A stretch of DNA of 64,000 nucleotides, from positions 1 to 64,000 of the forward strand of contig JAUCGF010000091.1 in assembly GCA_030378005.1 (NCBI GenBank), written 5' to 3'. The position numbers and the translations under genes are program-made. The notes under the pieces were generated by a model. The model saw only the letters and a list, made by a program, of their open reading frames with translations. It ran no database searches and was not told where the DNA came from. This document shows, piece by piece, positions 35,661-44,319 of the stretch; within the stretch, counting starts at the first letter, position 1, and every line of letters begins with the position of its first letter. This DNA is from Desulfococcaceae bacterium HSG9 (GTDB taxonomy: Bacteria; Desulfobacterota; Desulfobacteria; Desulfobacterales; JAUCGF01).

Positions 35661-36860
35661 ATGACACCTTCTGGTATTCTTTTTTTTGTTTTTGGCTTAA
35701 TGTGTGCGGGATATGCCAGCAAGCGACGCGTACTTGGAGATAAATTTTTGCCTTTAAAGTTATTTGCATATCATTTAGGTTTTTCATTGCTTTACTGGTG
35801 GTATTCATTAAACAACCCCGCTGATAGCACACGATATTATTCTATGGCAAAGAGCAGCATCAACCTGCCTTTAGGTTTCGGAACCGCTTTCATTGGCTGG
35901 TTTGTACAGAAAATCTATTTAGTTTTTGAACCGAGTTATCTGGATTTTTTTCTACTTTTCCATATTGCCGGCTTTATAGGGATGTGTCTGTTCGTTCGAA
36001 CAGTGATGGATGTATCTTATAACAGAGTTCTGCCGCGTGTTAAACAGGCTATGCTTATATTATTTTTTTTGCCAGGCTTACATTACTGGACAAGTGCAAT
36101 CGGTAAAGACAGCCTTATTTTTCTGGGAATAAACCTTTCTATATGGGGATTGCTAAAACCTCGTCGTCGCGGGTTTGCTTCTCTAGCAGGTTTTTTAATC
36201 ATGTATCTTGTGCGCCCTCATGTTGCAGGTTTTTTTTTGATGGCCGTAATTTTATCTTTGATGTGGGGCCGGGGAGTGCCTCTCCGGTGGCGTATTATCG
36301 GTACACTGGGCGTGTTGGCTGTTTTACTAAAATTTCTGCTACCTGTTATTATGGATTTCGTAGGTTTATCCGTCCTTAGTCCAGAATCATTGGATGGTTA
36401 TTTTGAAAAGCGGCGGGGTCACAATATGTCCGGCGGTGGTGGTGTTGATATACGCGGTTATCCTTTTATTTTAAAATTTTTGACTTACCTTTATCGTCCA
36501 TTTTTTATTGATGCTCCCGGACTACTTGGTCTAATAGTTTCCTGTGAAAACGCTGTCTTACTTTGGTTTAGTATCTTATTGCTTTCAAAACCGTTCTGGT
36601 TTTTGCTTTGGAAACACAGGTTCAGTTTTTTCATGAGGTTTAATTTCTTCTTTTTCTTTATCGGGACTACGGTTTTTTGTATGACAACCGCGAACATGGG
36701 AATCGCTATCAGACAGAAAACAATGCTACTGCCAAGTCTTATAATCCTTGTCTTAACAGCTTATGAAATAAAAAAATATGGATTAACCCCATACTACAGG
36801 AGAAAAAGTTATACAATCAGAAGATGGAACGTTCAGGGACGTAAAAAATTAAAAATTTAA
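35661..36860 (+). CDS. Wzy-like polytopic membrane protein
   Basis: A 399-residue protein with about nine to ten hydrophobic segments and a basic C-terminal tail. NPADSTRYYSMAK (about residues 53-65) and SAIGKDSLIFLGINL (about 150-164) are characteristic of Wzy-type polymerases in exopolysaccharide clusters: a D-x-x-x-Y-type periplasmic loop and a GKD motif. It would polymerise repeat units on the periplasmic side. The locus thus has two candidate polymerase/ligase proteins (this and 15243-16769), so one may polymerise and the other ligate. The start is the first ATG; only a weak ribosome binding site is seen. Confidence 0.65.
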   Translation: MTPSGILFFVFGLMCAGYASKRRVLGDKFLPLKLFAYHLGFSLLYWWYSLNNPADSTRYYSMAKSSINLPLGFGTAFIGWFVQKIYLVFEPSYLDFFLLFHIAGFIGMCLFVRTVMDVSYNRVLPRVKQAMLILFFLPGLHYWTSAIGKDSLIFLGINLSIWGLLKPRRRGFASLAGFLIMYLVRPHVAGFFLMAVILSLMWGRGVPLRWRIIGTLGVLAVLLKFLLPVIMDFVGLSVLSPESLDGYFEKRRGHNMSGGGGVDIRGYPFILKFLTYLYRPFFIDAPGLLGLIVSCENAVLLWFSILLLSKPFWFLLWKHRFSFFMRFNFFFFFIGTTVFCMTTANMGIAIRQKTMLLPSLIILVLTAYEIKKYGLTPYYRRKSYTIRRWNVQGRKKLKI

Positions 36861-37115
36861 TAATTTCAATAGGTTATAAAAACAAAGTTCTAAAGTCTTT
36901 TGTAATAATTTCATATAGTTATGATTTTTAACACGTTGAATCAGAAAAAATTACCGAACCATTGTTATAAAGAGCCTATTTTTATTCAAACAGACAATAT
37001 AACCGCTTCCTCTGAGGCCCCGCCCGCAGAGCAAGCATCAATGGTTAATTGACAACGTGATATTGTAAATCTGACTTGCAGAAGAACATACTGTCACTGG
37101 AAAGAGAGCATTAAA

Positions 37116-38192
37116 ATGAAAATCCTTCTTCTCAGCCGATTTGGAAGACTTGGTGCCAGTAGCCGAATACGGTCATATCAATACATATCCTATCTGAAAC
37201 AACACGGTATTGATATAACTGTTTCACCTCTGCTCGGAGATACATATTTATCTGATTTTTACTTTGGTAAAGCAAATCATATAAAAGCAAGGATATATCC
37301 ATATCTATTTAGAATTTTAAGTCTTTTAAAAAGTTACCGCTTTGATCTGCTCTGGATTGAAAAAGAACTTTTTCCCTGGTTGCCTTGCTTGGGAGAACTA
37401 TTACTTACTTATGCTAAAATTCCATACGTTGTTGATTATGATGATGCCATATTTCATCGCTATGACAGCCATTCCAATAAGTATATTCAAACTTTTTTGG
37501 GAAATAAAATAGATGTTATCATGCGTCATGCAAATTTGGTGATTGTCGGCAATGATTATCTATTACAACATGCAAAATATGCCGGAGCAAAGTATGTGAA
37601 ATATCTGCCAACAGTGGTTGACCTTAAAAAATACAGGGTAAAACAAATCAAAAACGGTTTGTTTACTATCGGATGGATCGGTACGCCTATTACAGTCAAA
37701 TATCTTGAATTTATTCGTCCTGCTTTGTCTGAATTGTTCCAAGATAATCGTTCTCATTTGGTTACAATAGGTGCGGAATTTTCAGGAATGGAAAGCAATT
37801 ATGTTACAAATGTTTCTTGGTCTGAAGACTCAGAAATTTCGGACGTCCAGAAATTTGATGTGGGAATCATGCCTTTGCCTGACAACCTGTGGGCTAAGGG
37901 GAAATGCGGGTACAAATTAATTCAATATATGGCATGTGGAAAGCCGGTTATAGCTTCTCCTGTTGGAGTAAATTCAAAAATTGTTGAACACGGCGTAAAT
38001 GGCTTTCTGGCTAATTCCAAAGAAGAATGGATCAGTGCGTTGACTCTTTTACGCGATAATCCTGAACTGAGAAAGAAGATGGGGGAAGCCGGAAGAAAAA
38101 AAGTCGAAAAAGAATATTGTCTTCAGGTTACGCAACCCCAATTATCAGCATTATTAACGACTCTTGATCAGAATAGCCATTTGAAAAATTAA
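37116..38192 (+). CDS. Glycosyltransferase (GT4-like)
   Basis: A 358-residue GT-B protein. The N terminus KILLLSRFGRLGASSRIRS and the central YDDAIFHRY are typical of a family of exopolysaccharide transferases. The donor-binding half has GWIGTP (about 188) and CGYKLIQYMACGKPVIASPVG (about 267-287), where glutamine replaces the usual first glutamate of the E-x7-E motif. Preceded by 255 bp with no gene that I can see. GAGAG lies upstream of the ATG. It is followed 8 bp later by another glycosyltransferase, so the two are co-transcribed. Confidence 0.8.
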   Translation: MKILLLSRFGRLGASSRIRSYQYISYLKQHGIDITVSPLLGDTYLSDFYFGKANHIKARIYPYLFRILSLLKSYRFDLLWIEKELFPWLPCLGELLLTYAKIPYVVDYDDAIFHRYDSHSNKYIQTFLGNKIDVIMRHANLVIVGNDYLLQHAKYAGAKYVKYLPTVVDLKKYRVKQIKNGLFTIGWIGTPITVKYLEFIRPALSELFQDNRSHLVTIGAEFSGMESNYVTNVSWSEDSEISDVQKFDVGIMPLPDNLWAKGKCGYKLIQYMACGKPVIASPVGVNSKIVEHGVNGFLANSKEEWISALTLLRDNPELRKKMGEAGRKKVEKEYCLQVTQPQLSALLTTLDQNSHLKN

Positions 38193-38200
38193 TAAATCTT

Positions 38201-39313
38201 ATGAAAAAAATTCTTATCTCAGCCAGCTTTTCAGAATCACTCATCATTTTCAGAGGACCTCTTCTTGGAGAAATGGTTAAAAAAGGATACCATGTTACAG
38301 CGTGTGCACCGGCTGGAACATCAAAAATCAAAAATACACTGAATACAATGGAGATAGCATATAAAAATATCCCGCTTGAACGTACCGGCTTAAATCCCAC
38401 AAAAGATTTTCAGACAATTTTCAGCCTGTTTATTCTTTTCCAAAACTTAAAACCCGATGTCATTCTATCTTATACTATCAAGCCGGTTGTCTATGGTTCC
38501 ATAGCTGCAAAACTTGCCGGTGTTCCAAAAATTTATTCAATTGTAACCGGCTTAGGATATGCCTTTATGGGAAGTGGTATAAAAAGCAGAATTATCAATC
38601 TCCTCGCCAAGTTGCTTTATCACGTTAGCCTTAAATTCAATCAAAAAGTCTTTTTTCAAAATCCTGATGATCTTCATTTATTTCAATCATCAAATCTGAT
38701 AACTGAAAATCAGGGTGTTTTGATTAACGGATCAGGCGTGGACACAGAATATTATAAACCAGAACCTTTTCCTGAGAATCTGTCTTTCTTACTCATTGCC
38801 CGTTTATTAAAAGATAAAGGCATTCGGGAATATGTTGAAGCTGCCAGAATTATAAAGCAAAAATATCTTAAAATTTCTTTTCGCTTTGTTGGTTGGGTAG
38901 AAAATAATCCGGCATCTGTTTCCAAAAATGAGCTGGATACATGGGTAAAACAGGGAATCATAGAATATCTTGGAAAAGTTTCAGATGTCCGCCCGGCAAT
39001 CGCAACATCATCGGTGTATGTACTCCCTTCATACCGTGAAGGAACCCCCCGAACCGTTCTGGAAGCAATGGCAATGGGCCGGCCGATTATCACCACAGAT
39101 GCTCCGGGATGCCGTGAAACTGTCCAACATGGGAAAAACGGCTTTCTCGTTCCTATAAAAAATGTGTCCGTACTTGTATCTGCAATGGAAAAATTTATTC
39201 GACAACCAGAATTGATTGAAACCATGGGACTGGCAAGTCGTCAAATTGCTGTTGAAAAGTATGATGTTCGCAAAGTGAATGCCGTTATCCTGAAAACAAT
39301 GGGTTTAGATTGA
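38201..39313 (+). CDS. Glycosyltransferase family 4, PglA-like
   Basis: A 370-residue GT4 enzyme. SYTIKPVVYGSIAAKLAGV and VTGLGYAF in the N-terminal half match the PglA/WbnH-type transferases that add HexNAc to an undecaprenyl-diphosphate-linked first sugar. The donor half has SYREGTPRTVLEAMAMGRPII (about 276-296) with the E-x7-E motif. The last codons overlap the next gene (ATGA), a PglC-like initiating transferase. This PglA-PglC order mirrors Campylobacter-type glycosylation loci, so it probably adds the second sugar. Confidence 0.85.
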   Translation: MKKILISASFSESLIIFRGPLLGEMVKKGYHVTACAPAGTSKIKNTLNTMEIAYKNIPLERTGLNPTKDFQTIFSLFILFQNLKPDVILSYTIKPVVYGSIAAKLAGVPKIYSIVTGLGYAFMGSGIKSRIINLLAKLLYHVSLKFNQKVFFQNPDDLHLFQSSNLITENQGVLINGSGVDTEYYKPEPFPENLSFLLIARLLKDKGIREYVEAARIIKQKYLKISFRFVGWVENNPASVSKNELDTWVKQGIIEYLGKVSDVRPAIATSSVYVLPSYREGTPRTVLEAMAMGRPIITTDAPGCRETVQHGKNGFLVPIKNVSVLVSAMEKFIRQPELIETMGLASRQIAVEKYDVRKVNAVILKTMGLD

Positions 39314-39906
39314 TGAAAAGATTATTTGATTTGTTTTTTACATTGATAGCTTTGATTGTTCTTTCACCGATTATGCTGTCTCTGGTAATTCTGATTCGGC
39401 TTTGTTTCGGCAACCCCGTGTTCTTTCGCCAAATCCGCCCCGGACTTAACGGAAAACCATTCACAATTTACAAATTCCGCACCATGCTCAATGCGTATGA
39501 CAAAAACGGTCATCTTTTGCCGGACAGTGAACGATTAACAGAATTCGGAAAACTTTTGCGTCAAGTATCATTAGATGAATTACCGGAATTGTTTAATGTG
39601 TTAAAAGGAGAAATGAGTCTTGTAGGTCCAAGGCCGCTTTTGATGCAATATTTAACGCGATATACCCCGTATCAAATGCGCCGACATGAAATTAGACCCG
39701 GTATTACCGGATGGGCACAAATACATGGTAGAAATAATACACCGTTTAGTAAACGTTTTGAAATGGATATTTGGTATGTGGATAATCACTCTTTATCACT
39801 TGATTTTAGAATTATAATTTATACTGCAAGTAAAGTAATAAAAAGAGAAGGCGTTAGAACCGACCTTGATCAATGTTTTGCGGAAGTAAATGATTGTGGA
39901 TTATAA
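39310..39906 (+). CDS. PglC-like phosphoglycosyl transferase (initiating)
   Basis: A 198-residue small monotopic phosphoglycosyl transferase (bacterial sugar transferase family). It has the N-terminal re-entrant membrane helix (about residues 6-30), KFRTM (about 56) and the catalytic Asp-Glu dyad in SLDELPELFNVLKGEMSLVG (about 92-111). It transfers a phosphosugar from a UDP-sugar to undecaprenyl phosphate, starting the repeat unit. The short length fits PglC, which prefers UDP-diNAc-bacillosamine, rather than the long WbaP/WcaJ type. Consistent with PglF- and PglE-like genes in the locus. A 4-bp overlap with the previous gene shows coupling. Confidence 0.88.
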   Translation: MMKRLFDLFFTLIALIVLSPIMLSLVILIRLCFGNPVFFRQIRPGLNGKPFTIYKFRTMLNAYDKNGHLLPDSERLTEFGKLLRQVSLDELPELFNVLKGEMSLVGPRPLLMQYLTRYTPYQMRRHEIRPGITGWAQIHGRNNTPFSKRFEMDIWYVDNHSLSLDFRIIIYTASKVIKREGVRTDLDQCFAEVNDCGL

Positions 39907-39932
39907 CATGCTAATTTATAAGGAAATACATT

Positions 39933-40517
39933 ATGATTAAAGGAAAAAAAACTTTTTTCCGACCCGTTGAAAATGAAGATATGAATTTTTGTCAGATACT
40001 TTATAATGATCCTAATATTCGACAAATGGTTGTTGGATGGGATTTTCCCGTATCAAAAGAAAACCAAAGGAGATGGTTTGAATCGTTAGTTAACGATAAA
40101 AATAATATCAGGTTTATTGTGGAAACAAAAGAAAAAAAAAGAATCGGTCTTACTGGACTTTGGGATATTAATTGGCATAATCGCCATGCTTTAACTGCGA
40201 TTAAGCTTTTAATTTCAAAAGATATAAAAGGGAAGGGACTGGGCAGAGATGCTATAATGACTATGAATTCATTTGCATTTTATGATGTTGGGTTGCATAG
40301 GCTATGGAGTACAATTCTTGATTATAATATTCCTTCATTTAAATCTTACGTTAAAAAAAGTGGCTGGAAAGTCGAGGGTAAATTACGAGAACATATTTTT
40401 AGAAATGGTGCTTTTCATGATCTTTATTATGTCGCATGTTTAAAAGAGGATTTTTTAGCTGTCCCTGATGTTAAAGATTATATTCCTTCGGATATCCCTA
40501 AAGAAATGAGCGTTTAG
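39933..40517 (+). CDS. GNAT-family N-acetyltransferase (RimJ/RimL-like)
   Basis: A 194-residue acetyltransferase with a GNAT fold: FFRPVENEDMNF at the N terminus and the acetyl-CoA segment ISKDIKGKGLGRDAI (about 92-106). Proteins of this type act on amino-sugars or protein N termini. Here, next to PglC and a decayed pglD, it might acetylate an amino-sugar intermediate or serve as a second PseH. AAGGAAA lies before the ATG. Intact and of usual length. Confidence 0.78.
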   Translation: MIKGKKTFFRPVENEDMNFCQILYNDPNIRQMVVGWDFPVSKENQRRWFESLVNDKNNIRFIVETKEKKRIGLTGLWDINWHNRHALTAIKLLISKDIKGKGLGRDAIMTMNSFAFYDVGLHRLWSTILDYNIPSFKSYVKKSGWKVEGKLREHIFRNGAFHDLYYVACLKEDFLAVPDVKDYIPSDIPKEMSV

Positions 40518-40538
40518 ATATTGATTTTAAAGTATATT

Positions 40539-41341
40539 ATGAGAAATAATATAGTTGACTGTTTGGAAATAGGTGGTGAATTCCATTGGACTGGTGTTCC
40601 TCCCTCCCCTTTTTTGTCTTGGCCCAGTCTGCATGTGTTTTTTGCTTTGGGACGTGATGCCCTGTTAGCTATTTGGAGGATGAAAAAGTATAAAAATACA
40701 ATAAAAAATCATCTTTTTGTTCCAGACTATTTCTGTTCCGAGGTAACCCAATTCTGGAAAAAGAAAGGAATAAAGGTTCAGCAATATGAAGATGACCCAA
40801 GATGGATTCACCCAAAATGGAAAACTTTAAATCCTGTAGAAGGTGATTTTGTTTTAGCGGTCAATTATTTCGGTGTTTATGATGGAAATATTTGGAGAGA
40901 ATGGCGTAAAAAAACCCATCTATCCCTACAACGACACTTGGAAATTAACTGTCTGAAATTATAGGATTTTAGTAAAAATATCTGAAATCATAAGTGAATG
41001 AATTCATTATGTTTTATATGTAAGTGTCGTTGTAGGGTTAATGTAGTTCTAATATTTGAATCAGAGCGACTTCGTGAACGATTCCGTTCTCAACTAGTTT
41101 CAAAAGGGATATATAGCCCTGTCCACTGGTTGCTAAATACAGAAGAATATAGTCATGCTGTAGAATTATCTAAAGCGGGAAACCCGCAACCCAATACCTT
41201 CTCCTCATTTTCTTGTTTTTTATTACAGAAACTAAGGAGTAAGGCACTAAATGTATTCTGACGATTCCGGCAGATCAAAGGTATAAGTCAGAAGATATGT
41301 ATCGTATAGCATCTATTTTGAAAGAATTGGATTCAAATTAA
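40539..41341 (+). pseudogene. DegT-like aminotransferase fragment, broken by a MITE and a frameshift
   Basis: The 5' part (ATG 40539) encodes a DegT/AHBA-like N terminus with HLFVPDYFCSEVTQFW and DFVLAVNYFGVYDG. It is cut at 40924 by a 114-bp inverted-repeat element. After the element, VNVVLIFESERLRERFRSQLV and KGIYSPVHWLL resume the family, then a frameshift near 41262 leads to LTIPADQRYKSEDMYRIASILKEL and TAA at 41339-41341. The two halves total about 230 codons, short of the roughly 350 of related proteins, and the PLP-lysine region is missing, so a deletion also occurred. Confidence 0.7.
40924..41037. mobile_element. 114-bp MITE-like element
   Basis: Perfect 16-bp terminal inverted repeats CCCTACAACGACACTT (40924-40939) and its complement (41022-41037), with a TA just outside each end after one extra base. 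The interior is AT-rich and non-coding. Terminal CCC...GGG and small size recall the element at 28708, but the inverted repeats differ, so it is a separate family. Confidence 0.8.
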
Positions 41342-41350
41342 GGAGGAGAT

Positions 41351-42406
41351 ATGGAAATATTATCTTTAAAACAAAATGAAGAACAGAATGACCGTTGGCA
41401 TAAATATCTTGAAAAGAGTTGTTGTGAGGACGTTTATTTTTTTCCTGAGTATGCTCGAACATTCACTTCTATTGAGAAAGGTACATCACACCTTTTTATT
41501 TATGAGAAAGATGGCAACCGTTTTATTTATCCTTTCCGACTTCGTAAAATTCCCCAAATAGAACAATTTTCAGAATGGTTCGATATTACTTCAGATTATG
41601 GTTACGGTGGTCCGGTTATTTCTGTGGCTAATAAAACTGAAGTTCCGAATTTTATAAAAGATGCGGTGTCTTCCTTTGATGAATACTGTATTAAGCAACA
41701 GATAGTATCAGAATTCTGCCGGTTCCATCCTCTTTTAAAAAATGCTCAATACATGAGTATATATAAACCGATTTTTTGTAATCAAACTGTTTGGGTTGAT
41801 TTGACAATGCCAGAAGAAGAGTGTTGGAAGCAAATACGAAAAGCATATCGGCGTCATATCCGTCAGTCCGAAAAAAAACATGGTATTGAAATTGAAATTT
41901 CTGATAATATTGATAATATTGATGTATTTTACAAACTATATACTAAGACTATGCAAGAAGTTGGTGCTAGCGGATATTATTTTTTCAGTAATGATTTTTT
42001 CAGATATTTATTTAAATATCTTACCGGTCATGTTGTGATGTTCCTTGCTCATTATCAAAGGAAAATCATTGCTGCTTCGATTTTTATATATGGGAAAGAG
42101 TTTCTCCACTACCACTTTGGAGCTATGGATCGTGAATTTTCAAATATTAATGCTAATAAAGCAATATTCTATAAAGCAATAAAATGGGGAATAGAACGAC
42201 GTTTGAAAAAGTTTCATTTAGGAGGTGGTGTTGGGGGGGCAAATTCGTTAATGCATTTTAAAGAGGGATTCTCAAAATTTCGGGCAGATTTTCATATTGC
42301 CAAACGAATTCATAATCATGATATTTATCAAAAACTTTGCATAAAAACAGGAGTTGAGGCTGGTAAAGAGCCATTCTTTCCTGCTTATCGGGCTATCTAT
42401 AGGTGA
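41351..42406 (+). CDS. FemAB-like GNAT protein
   Basis: A 351-residue protein with two tandem GNAT-like halves. The second half has the FemAB/PF13480 signature: AYRRHIRQSEKKHG (about 162-175), IAASIFIYGKEFLHYHFGAM (about 238-257) and LGGGVGGANSL (about 297-307). FemAB-type proteins transfer aminoacyl groups; their relatives in exopolysaccharide and protein-sorting loci have unknown substrates. A strong AGGAGG precedes the ATG. Amino-acid decoration of the glycan is possible but unproven. Confidence 0.7.
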   Translation: MEILSLKQNEEQNDRWHKYLEKSCCEDVYFFPEYARTFTSIEKGTSHLFIYEKDGNRFIYPFRLRKIPQIEQFSEWFDITSDYGYGGPVISVANKTEVPNFIKDAVSSFDEYCIKQQIVSEFCRFHPLLKNAQYMSIYKPIFCNQTVWVDLTMPEEECWKQIRKAYRRHIRQSEKKHGIEIEISDNIDNIDVFYKLYTKTMQEVGASGYYFFSNDFFRYLFKYLTGHVVMFLAHYQRKIIAASIFIYGKEFLHYHFGAMDREFSNINANKAIFYKAIKWGIERRLKKFHLGGGVGGANSLMHFKEGFSKFRADFHIAKRIHNHDIYQKLCIKTGVEAGKEPFFPAYRAIYR

Positions 42407-42478
42407 TATATCATTGACAAGATTAAGAAAATTAAAAAAAATTGCAGGCAAAAGTGGCGACCATAGTGTCATTATGCC

Positions 42479-42610
42479 CGCTTGACTATCTGTGATAATG
42501 CGGTTGTAGGTGCTTGCAGCTTTGTAAGTGCTGATATTCCTGATAATGTTATTGCGGTCGGTGTTCCGGCAAAAATAATCAAACATACTGATGACGCAGA
42601 GAAAAGCTGA
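42479..42610 (+). pseudogene. C-terminal fragment of a PglD-like acetyltransferase
   Basis: The frame 42479-42610 reads RLTICDNAVVGACSFVSADI and then PDNVIAVGVPAKIIKHTDDAEKS before a TGA. It matches the end of a left-handed beta-helix acetyltransferase of the PglD/NeuD type (VVGAGSVVxxDIPDNxxAVGVPAKIIK). The N-terminal Rossmann-like domain and most hexapeptide repeats are missing. It lies just upstream of the PglE-like aminotransferase, the place where pglD is expected. The rest of the 42407-42873 gap shows no other gene. Confidence 0.7.
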
Positions 42611-42873
42611 ATTCAGGTTGCTAAAAAGAACGGTGAAACGGCAATGGGTCATTGTTGTATAAATCTGAGCCTGTATGAATTAACGTAAAGGCATAATATG
42701 TCTCAATTCAGATCGCTGGCTTTGCGACAGTATACCTGAGTATGTCAGCCATTAAAATGAATTGAAAAGGCAGCATCATTTTATTTATCGGTTTGCGCTT
42801 TTGAGGCAAATCTCTGAAATGTTTTTACTCTTTGTGTTCTTTGCGGTGAATTCAGTCTTTCCTGAGAAAACAA

Positions 42874-44088
42874 ATGGCAATTAATCATAACAGCAAGAAA
42901 CGTATTTTTCTTTCCCCCCCACATATAGGCAAAGAAGAAATCCGTTTTGTACACGAAGCCTTTGATAGCAACTATATTGCCCCGCTTGGCCCTCAAGTGG
43001 ATGCTTTTGAAAGAGAATTCGCTGAAAAAACAGGAATTCCATGCACCCTTGCCCTGTCAAGCGGGACCGCCGCGATCCATTTGGCACTCAAGATATTAGG
43101 TGTGCAATCGGGGGATGAGGTGTTTGCTTCGACACTCACCTTTATCGGGAGTGTCTCGCCAATCACTTTCCTGGGAGCAAAACCCGTTTTTATTGATTCG
43201 GATCAAAGCTCATGGAACATGAACCCTGATCTGTTATCCGAAGAATTGGAAGCATGTAATAAGCGAGGCAAATTGCCAAAGGCCGTTATACCCACAGACC
43301 TCTACGGGCAATGTGCGGATTATGATCGGATTAAAGCAGTCTGCGCGCCATACCATATTCCGGTGATTGCAGATTCTGCCGAAGCCTGCGGCGCTTTATA
43401 TAAAGGGAAAAGCGCGGGAACAGGCGTAAAAGCCGCCGTTTTTTCATTCAACGGCAACAAAATTATCACCACATCCGGTGGCGGTATGCTGGCATCTGAT
43501 GACAAGGCGCTCATTGAACAGGCAAGGTTCCTGTCCCAGCAGGCACGCGATCCCGCGCCTCATTATGAACACACTCAAATCGGATATAACTACCGCATGA
43601 GCAATATTCTGGCAGCCATCGGCAGGGGACAGCTCCGGGTGCTGGATGAAAGAGTGAGAGCGAAACGCAGGTTATTTAACTATTATAAAAATGCGTTGCA
43701 AGATATTCCCGGCATTGAGTTTATGCCTGAAGCCCCTTATGGAAAATCAAACCGGTGGCTCACCGTGATTCTTATCACACCCGAATATTTCGGCGTAGAT
43801 CGTGAAACTGTCAGACTGGCTTTGGAAGCTGAAAATATCGAATCCCGACCGGTATGGAAACCCATGCACTTGCAGCCAGTATTTAGAATTGAGAATTTGG
43901 AATTCGGAATTCGGAAAAACCTGAAAGAAACCTATCCTGCACGGGTTATCGGCGGAGAAGTCGCTGAAGATTTGTTTGAACGTGGGCTTTGCCTGCCGTC
44001 AGACACCGCTATGACAGATGAAGATACAAATCGGGTAATTTCAGCAATATCACGCTGCCGTAAGCGAATCGTACGGAAATTATTTTAA
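42874..44088 (+). CDS. PglE-like UDP-4-amino-sugar aminotransferase
   Basis: A 404-residue DegT-family PLP enzyme. IFLSPPHIGKEE at the N terminus and LALSSGTAAIHLAL (about 60) are typical of PglE. Further motifs are DSAEACGA (about 169) and FSFNGNKIITTSGGGM (about 189-204), in which the lysine binds PLP. It would aminate the UDP-4-keto sugar made by the PglF-like enzyme at 13318. At about residues 337-349 an insertion IENLEFGIRKNL interrupts the usual LQPVF...VIGGEVAEDLFERG sequence; the underlying DNA (43882-43917) is a tandem GAATT-rich repeat seen in intergenic DNA of many bacteria. The frame stays open, so the enzyme may still work. Confidence 0.87.
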   Translation: MAINHNSKKRIFLSPPHIGKEEIRFVHEAFDSNYIAPLGPQVDAFEREFAEKTGIPCTLALSSGTAAIHLALKILGVQSGDEVFASTLTFIGSVSPITFLGAKPVFIDSDQSSWNMNPDLLSEELEACNKRGKLPKAVIPTDLYGQCADYDRIKAVCAPYHIPVIADSAEACGALYKGKSAGTGVKAAVFSFNGNKIITTSGGGMLASDDKALIEQARFLSQQARDPAPHYEHTQIGYNYRMSNILAAIGRGQLRVLDERVRAKRRLFNYYKNALQDIPGIEFMPEAPYGKSNRWLTVILITPEYFGVDRETVRLALEAENIESRPVWKPMHLQPVFRIENLEFGIRKNLKETYPARVIGGEVAEDLFERGLCLPSDTAMTDEDTNRVISAISRCRKRIVRKLF

Positions 44089-44116
44089 AACATGGGCTGG
44101 AAATTTAATGTGGGAT

Positions 44117-44258
44117 AAAAATCGGATTTCTAAAGCGATGAAAAGCTACGGGCCAGGCGATCAGATTAGTCCAATGACTGAGAAATCCGATTTTTTAAAC
44201 TCAGTAGATTGAAAAACAATGCTAAACTGTAAGTTCAGCACTCCTTTTCGATCTACTG
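44117..44258. repeat. Two adjacent palindromic elements after pglE
   Basis: First, a perfect 15-bp inverted repeat AAAAATCGGATTTCT (44117-44131) and its complement (44181-44195), about 30 bp after the pglE stop. Second, a 57-bp element at 44202-44258 whose ends CAGTAGATTGAAAA and TTTTCGATCTACTG match the ends of the longer repeats at 45429 and 57004. They close the glycan locus and may stop its transcript, although no T-run follows immediately. Confidence 0.55.
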
Positions 44259-44319
44259 AAACTGTCTCGCCATATAATTTGGTAGCCGTTATTTTATCCC
44301 CGTTGCTTAGATTGGTTTG

